Origin: DASYSA01 sp036003885
Lineage (GTDB): Bacteria > Acidobacteriota > Blastocatellia > UBA7656
DNA length: 7,049 bases
NCBI GenBank assembly: GCA_036003885.1
Contig: DASYSA010000022.1
Coordinates: forward strand, 1-7,049
Reading direction: 5' to 3'
Positions 4,891 to 7,049 of the stretch are shown here, piece by piece (the first letter of the stretch is position 1; each line of letters opens with the position of its first letter). Both the position numbers and the translations under genes were made by a program. A model generated the notes under the pieces. The model had not been told where the DNA came from, ran no database searches, and was given only the letters and a program-made list of their open reading frames with translations.

Positions 4891-6378
4891 ATGAGTACAT
4901 TTCGCCGATCTACGGGTGCGCTTGTTGCCTTGGTGTTTGTCGTTGCCCTCAACGCATGTGAGAGCGAGTCGCCAAAGAGAACGCCAGACACCACGGCCAA
5001 AACGAATACGTCGACTCCAGTTACTCCGGCTGCACCTGCGCCGAACAATGTTCCGGCCGAAACAGCGAAGGCCCAGACGGTGACGCTGCCGGTGCTTGAT
5101 GCATTCTTCGCGCAGGAGGGGTTCGCGGCGGATTTGAAGGCGAAACTTCAACTGACAGACGAGCAAGTCAGCAAGCTCAAGAACATCGCGCGGCAGGAGA
5201 CTTCGAAACTGCGCGAGGCCGACAATGAAGATCAAAACACGGCGAGGGCGGCTGCGGCCCGTCAAGAGGCATCCGAAAAGATAAGAACCACAATCGGCGA
5301 GGAAAAGACTCGGGAGCTGATCACCTTCATAAGCGAGCGCTGGAGTGGCGACGTCGCCCCCACAACTCCGCCAACGGCGCAAAGTCCTGCCGCAGCGCCA
5401 GAGAACGCTGATGTATCAAATCCAGACACTCCTGGAGTCCCGACGGACAAGCGCATTGTCGTCAATGCGCCTGCTTTTAGAATGGATATTTTCGAAGATG
5501 GAAGGCTGATCAAGTCTTACAAGATCGGCATCGGCTATCCTGAGTTCCCGCTGCCGACAGGACTCCGCAAAGCAGACGCAATCATCTTCAATCCGACCTG
5601 GACGCCGCCTGACGAGCCCTGGGTTGAGTCGAAACAAAGCGAGGTGAAAGTGGGCAAGCGGATCGAGGCGGGCGATAAGCTCAATCCCCTCGGGCCGATC
5701 AAGATTCCAATAGGCCTGCCGTCGCTGATACACGGCGGCAAATCTCTCGCCAAGATCGGCGCGTTCGCGTCGCATGGCTGCGTGGGCCTCACCAATTCGC
5801 AAGTGGACGACTTCGCTAAGCGGCTCGCGGAACTCAGTGGGACGCAGGTTTCGGAACAACAGCTCTCGGATTACAGGAAGAACAAGACGCAGACGAGGTC
5901 TGTGAAATTGAGCAAATCAGTGCCGGTTGAGTTGCGCTATGATACCATCACAGTCGAGGATGGCAAACTGCACATCTATCGTGACGTGTATGATCGTGGG
6001 ACGAATACAGAAGAGAATCTACTAAAGGTGCTGCAGCTCTACGGAGTGTCGCTTGATCAATTGAGCGATACTAAGCGCGCCGAGGTATTGCGGGGCCTCA
6101 GCCAAATGGCCCGCGACGCAAGCGGAAAGACGTCAGCAGCTGAAACCAACAGCGCCGCAATGTCGTCAAAGAGCGGATCGCCGACGAAGGATTCCAGGAG
6201 TGATAAGGGGAAAGGGAAACCGAAGCCGCAGAAGCCCGGCCAGGTGACACGAAATATCAAAGGCGTGAAGGAAGTGGTCATCGAGATCGAGCAGCTCAAA
6301 GGCAAGGGCTATCCCGCAGCCGTCGATCTCGACTCGGGCGTAACACCGAAAAAAGCCGCACCACGGAGGAAGAAGTAG
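4891..6378 (+). CDS. Lipoprotein L,D-transpeptidase (YkuD domain) with a Spy-like helical region
   Basis: The 495-residue product begins with a lipoprotein signal (about 1-22) and lipobox LNAC, so Cys23 should be lipidated. A Pro/Thr/Ala linker runs to about 65. Residues 66-150 are a charged helical region with LQLTDEQVSKLKNIARQ, resembling the LTxxQ motif of Spy/CpxP periplasmic proteins. After a second Pro-rich linker, residues 187-350 form the YkuD domain: FNPTWTPPDEPW, NPLGPI, LIHGG (His281) and SHGC (294-297) with the nucleophile Cys297. Such enzymes make 3-3 peptidoglycan cross-links or attach proteins to meso-diaminopimelate. The residue after HGC-V is Gly299 where Arg is usual. A further segment (VELRYDTITVEDGKLHIYRDVYDRGTNTEENL) follows, then a low-complexity Ser/Lys region and a basic end, PKKAAPRRKK. 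The TAG stop is the first three bases of a repeat heptamer. Catalysis is likely but not certain given the Gly299 change. Confidence 0.88.
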   Translation: MSTFRRSTGALVALVFVVALNACESESPKRTPDTTAKTNTSTPVTPAAPAPNNVPAETAKAQTVTLPVLDAFFAQEGFAADLKAKLQLTDEQVSKLKNIARQETSKLREADNEDQNTARAAAARQEASEKIRTTIGEEKTRELITFISERWSGDVAPTTPPTAQSPAAAPENADVSNPDTPGVPTDKRIVVNAPAFRMDIFEDGRLIKSYKIGIGYPEFPLPTGLRKADAIIFNPTWTPPDEPWVESKQSEVKVGKRIEAGDKLNPLGPIKIPIGLPSLIHGGKSLAKIGAFASHGCVGLTNSQVDDFAKRLAELSGTQVSEQQLSDYRKNKTQTRSVKLSKSVPVELRYDTITVEDGKLHIYRDVYDRGTNTEENLLKVLQLYGVSLDQLSDTKRAEVLRGLSQMARDASGKTSAAETNSAAMSSKSGSPTKDSRSDKGKGKPKPQKPGQVTRNIKGVKEVVIEIEQLKGKGYPAAVDLDSGVTPKKAAPRRKK

Positions 6379-6545
6379 GATCTAGGATTTAGGATCTAGG
6401 ATTTAGGATCGCGTGAATCTAAGATCCAAGTAGTAGTTGCTCACTCCTGACTCCGATTGCCCGGGAACCTAGATGCTTGATCCCAGATCCTAGATCCTAA
6501 ATTATCATAAATCCTAAATCCTAGATCCTACCGCCTACTGCCTAC
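6375..6545. repeat. Inverted array of 7-bp repeats (TAGGATC / TAGGATT) between convergent genes
   Basis: The left arm has five heptamers from 6376 to 6410, alternating TAGGATC and TAGGATT. The right arm, read on the minus strand from 6530, has TAGGATC, two TAGGATT-type units, a decayed unit, a 3-base interruption and two more units down to 6486. Bases 6375-6395 are a perfect 21-bp reverse complement of 6511-6531. The same 7-base period continues outward to 6545 as GTAGGCA and GTAGGCG, inside the M23 coding end. The centre (6411-6485) is mostly unique, with a possible heptamer pair TCACTCC, TGACTCC at 6441-6454. The stem could act as a terminator for both convergent genes, although no T-run follows. 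There are no target-site duplications. Confidence 0.85.
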
Positions 6546-7049
6546 TAGAAGGGGATACGGATTGATCGGATCTCCGCCACTCCACTGACGAGGCGATGAG
6601 ACCTTCGAGATCGCGAAGTGCAGGTGATAGTTTCCAACTCCGGCGTTGCCTGTATCGCCGACAAAGGCGATCACATCGCCTCGCCGCAATTGTTTTCCCT
6701 CAACTATCCCGTCCGCATAACCCATCAGGTGTGCGTAGTAATATACATAGCGGCCTGACGTATCGAGCTGGTAGAGCGTTATTCCGCCCTTTTCACTTTG
6801 AAAGAGCCTGGTCACAGTCCCGTCGGCAGCCGCCAGTACATACGTTCCCTGTGGTGCCATTATGTCGAGAGCATTGTGTTTTCGTCCTTCGGAACGCCCT
6901 TGATCGAAATTGTCGTGTAGGTCACTTGCGGTCTTGCCCGCCAGCGGTATCAGTAGATTTCTAGACGCAAGGTAGTCGAGATCCTCATTAGTGATTGATT
7001 CCTTCCCTTCCAAGGCGGGTCCGAGGTCTGCCGGCGGCTTAAGCGCAGG
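6528..7049 (-). CDS. M23-family (LytM-type) peptidase, C-terminal part (5' partial)
   Basis: The minus strand is open from the window edge to a TAG at 6530-6528, giving at least 173 residues. The zinc site of M23 metallopeptidases is visible. HNALD (HxxxD) has its His codon at 6878-6876 and its Asp codon at 6866-6864. HLH has its His codons at 6626-6624 and 6620-6618. Between them lie APQGTYVLAAADGTVT, YVYYYAHL with the conserved His, and GDTGNAG, all in the family order. These enzymes usually cut peptide cross-links in the periplasm. A TTG at 7013 could serve as a start but lacks a ribosome binding site, and codons before it stay open (PALKPPADLGPA), so the N-terminus is probably outside the window. 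The last residues, VGSRR, fall in the 7-base periodic repeat. The gene converges on the L,D-transpeptidase gene. Confidence 0.9.
   Translation of the reverse strand, partial: PALKPPADLGPALEGKESITNEDLDYLASRNLLIPLAGKTASDLHDNFDQGRSEGRKHNALDIMAPQGTYVLAAADGTVTRLFQSEKGGITLYQLDTSGRYVYYYAHLMGYADGIVEGKQLRRGDVIAFVGDTGNAGVGNYHLHFAISKVSSPRQWSGGDPINPYPLLVGSRR

Noticed and set aside
4858..5382. Minus-strand open frame of 174 residues opposite the L,D-transpeptidase
   Set aside because: It is a shadow of a GC-rich gene: arginine- and leucine-rich composition, no recognisable domain, and overlap with a well-supported gene. The same applies to the minus-strand frames opposite corA, typA and the di-iron gene.
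7011..7013. TTG at 7013 as the true start of the M23 gene
   Set aside because: There is no ribosome binding site, and the frame stays open to the window edge. M23 proteins of this type usually have a signal peptide or extra domain before the catalytic part.

Overview
The window is a compact bacterial chromosome segment of about 7 kb and moderately high GC. Gene order, small lipoprotein and cell-wall enzymes, strong GGAGG ribosome binding sites and heptamer repeat arrays between genes suggest an acidobacterium, perhaps of the Blastocatellia type. This taxonomic guess is an inference from style, not from a marker gene comparison. I see no mobile element genes, CRISPR array, rRNA or tRNA.

Layout, left to right: (1) the C-terminal end of an unidentified basic-tailed protein (1-153, +). 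(2) A spacer filled by an inverted array of 7-bp repeats based on CGTTTCG/CGAAACG (156-273). (3) A CorA-type divalent cation transporter (275-1222, +). (4) The ribosome-associated GTPase TypA/BipA (1362-3179, +) behind a good sigma70-like promoter. (5) A COQ7-like di-iron carboxylate protein (3371-3964, +). (6) A 49-residue lmo0937-family membrane protein (4215-4364, +) behind a 250-base leader rich in short dyads. (7) A 69-residue unknown protein (4511-4720, +). (8) A lipoprotein L,D-transpeptidase with an added helical LTxxQ-type region (4891-6378, +). (9) A second inverted heptamer array based on TAGGATC/TAGGATT (6375-6545 with its extension). (10) The C-terminal part of an M23 (LytM) peptidase on the minus strand, running off the right edge (6528-7049).

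CorA, TypA, the di-iron protein and the small membrane protein all fit envelope homeostasis and stress tolerance. The convergent pair at the right end, an L,D-transpeptidase and an M23 peptidase, both act on peptidoglycan: one makes cross-links and the other is of a type that usually cuts them. Most plus-strand genes have their own ribosome binding site and sizeable spacers, so they look like single transcription units rather than one tight operon.

The most unusual content is the repeat architecture. Two unrelated heptamers are built into the same design: a tandem array, a gap of 52-75 bp, then the reverse-complement array. Each fills an intergenic space almost edge to edge. In the second array the outermost repeat on each side supplies the stop codon of the adjoining convergent gene, and the periodicity runs into the last codons of the M23 gene.
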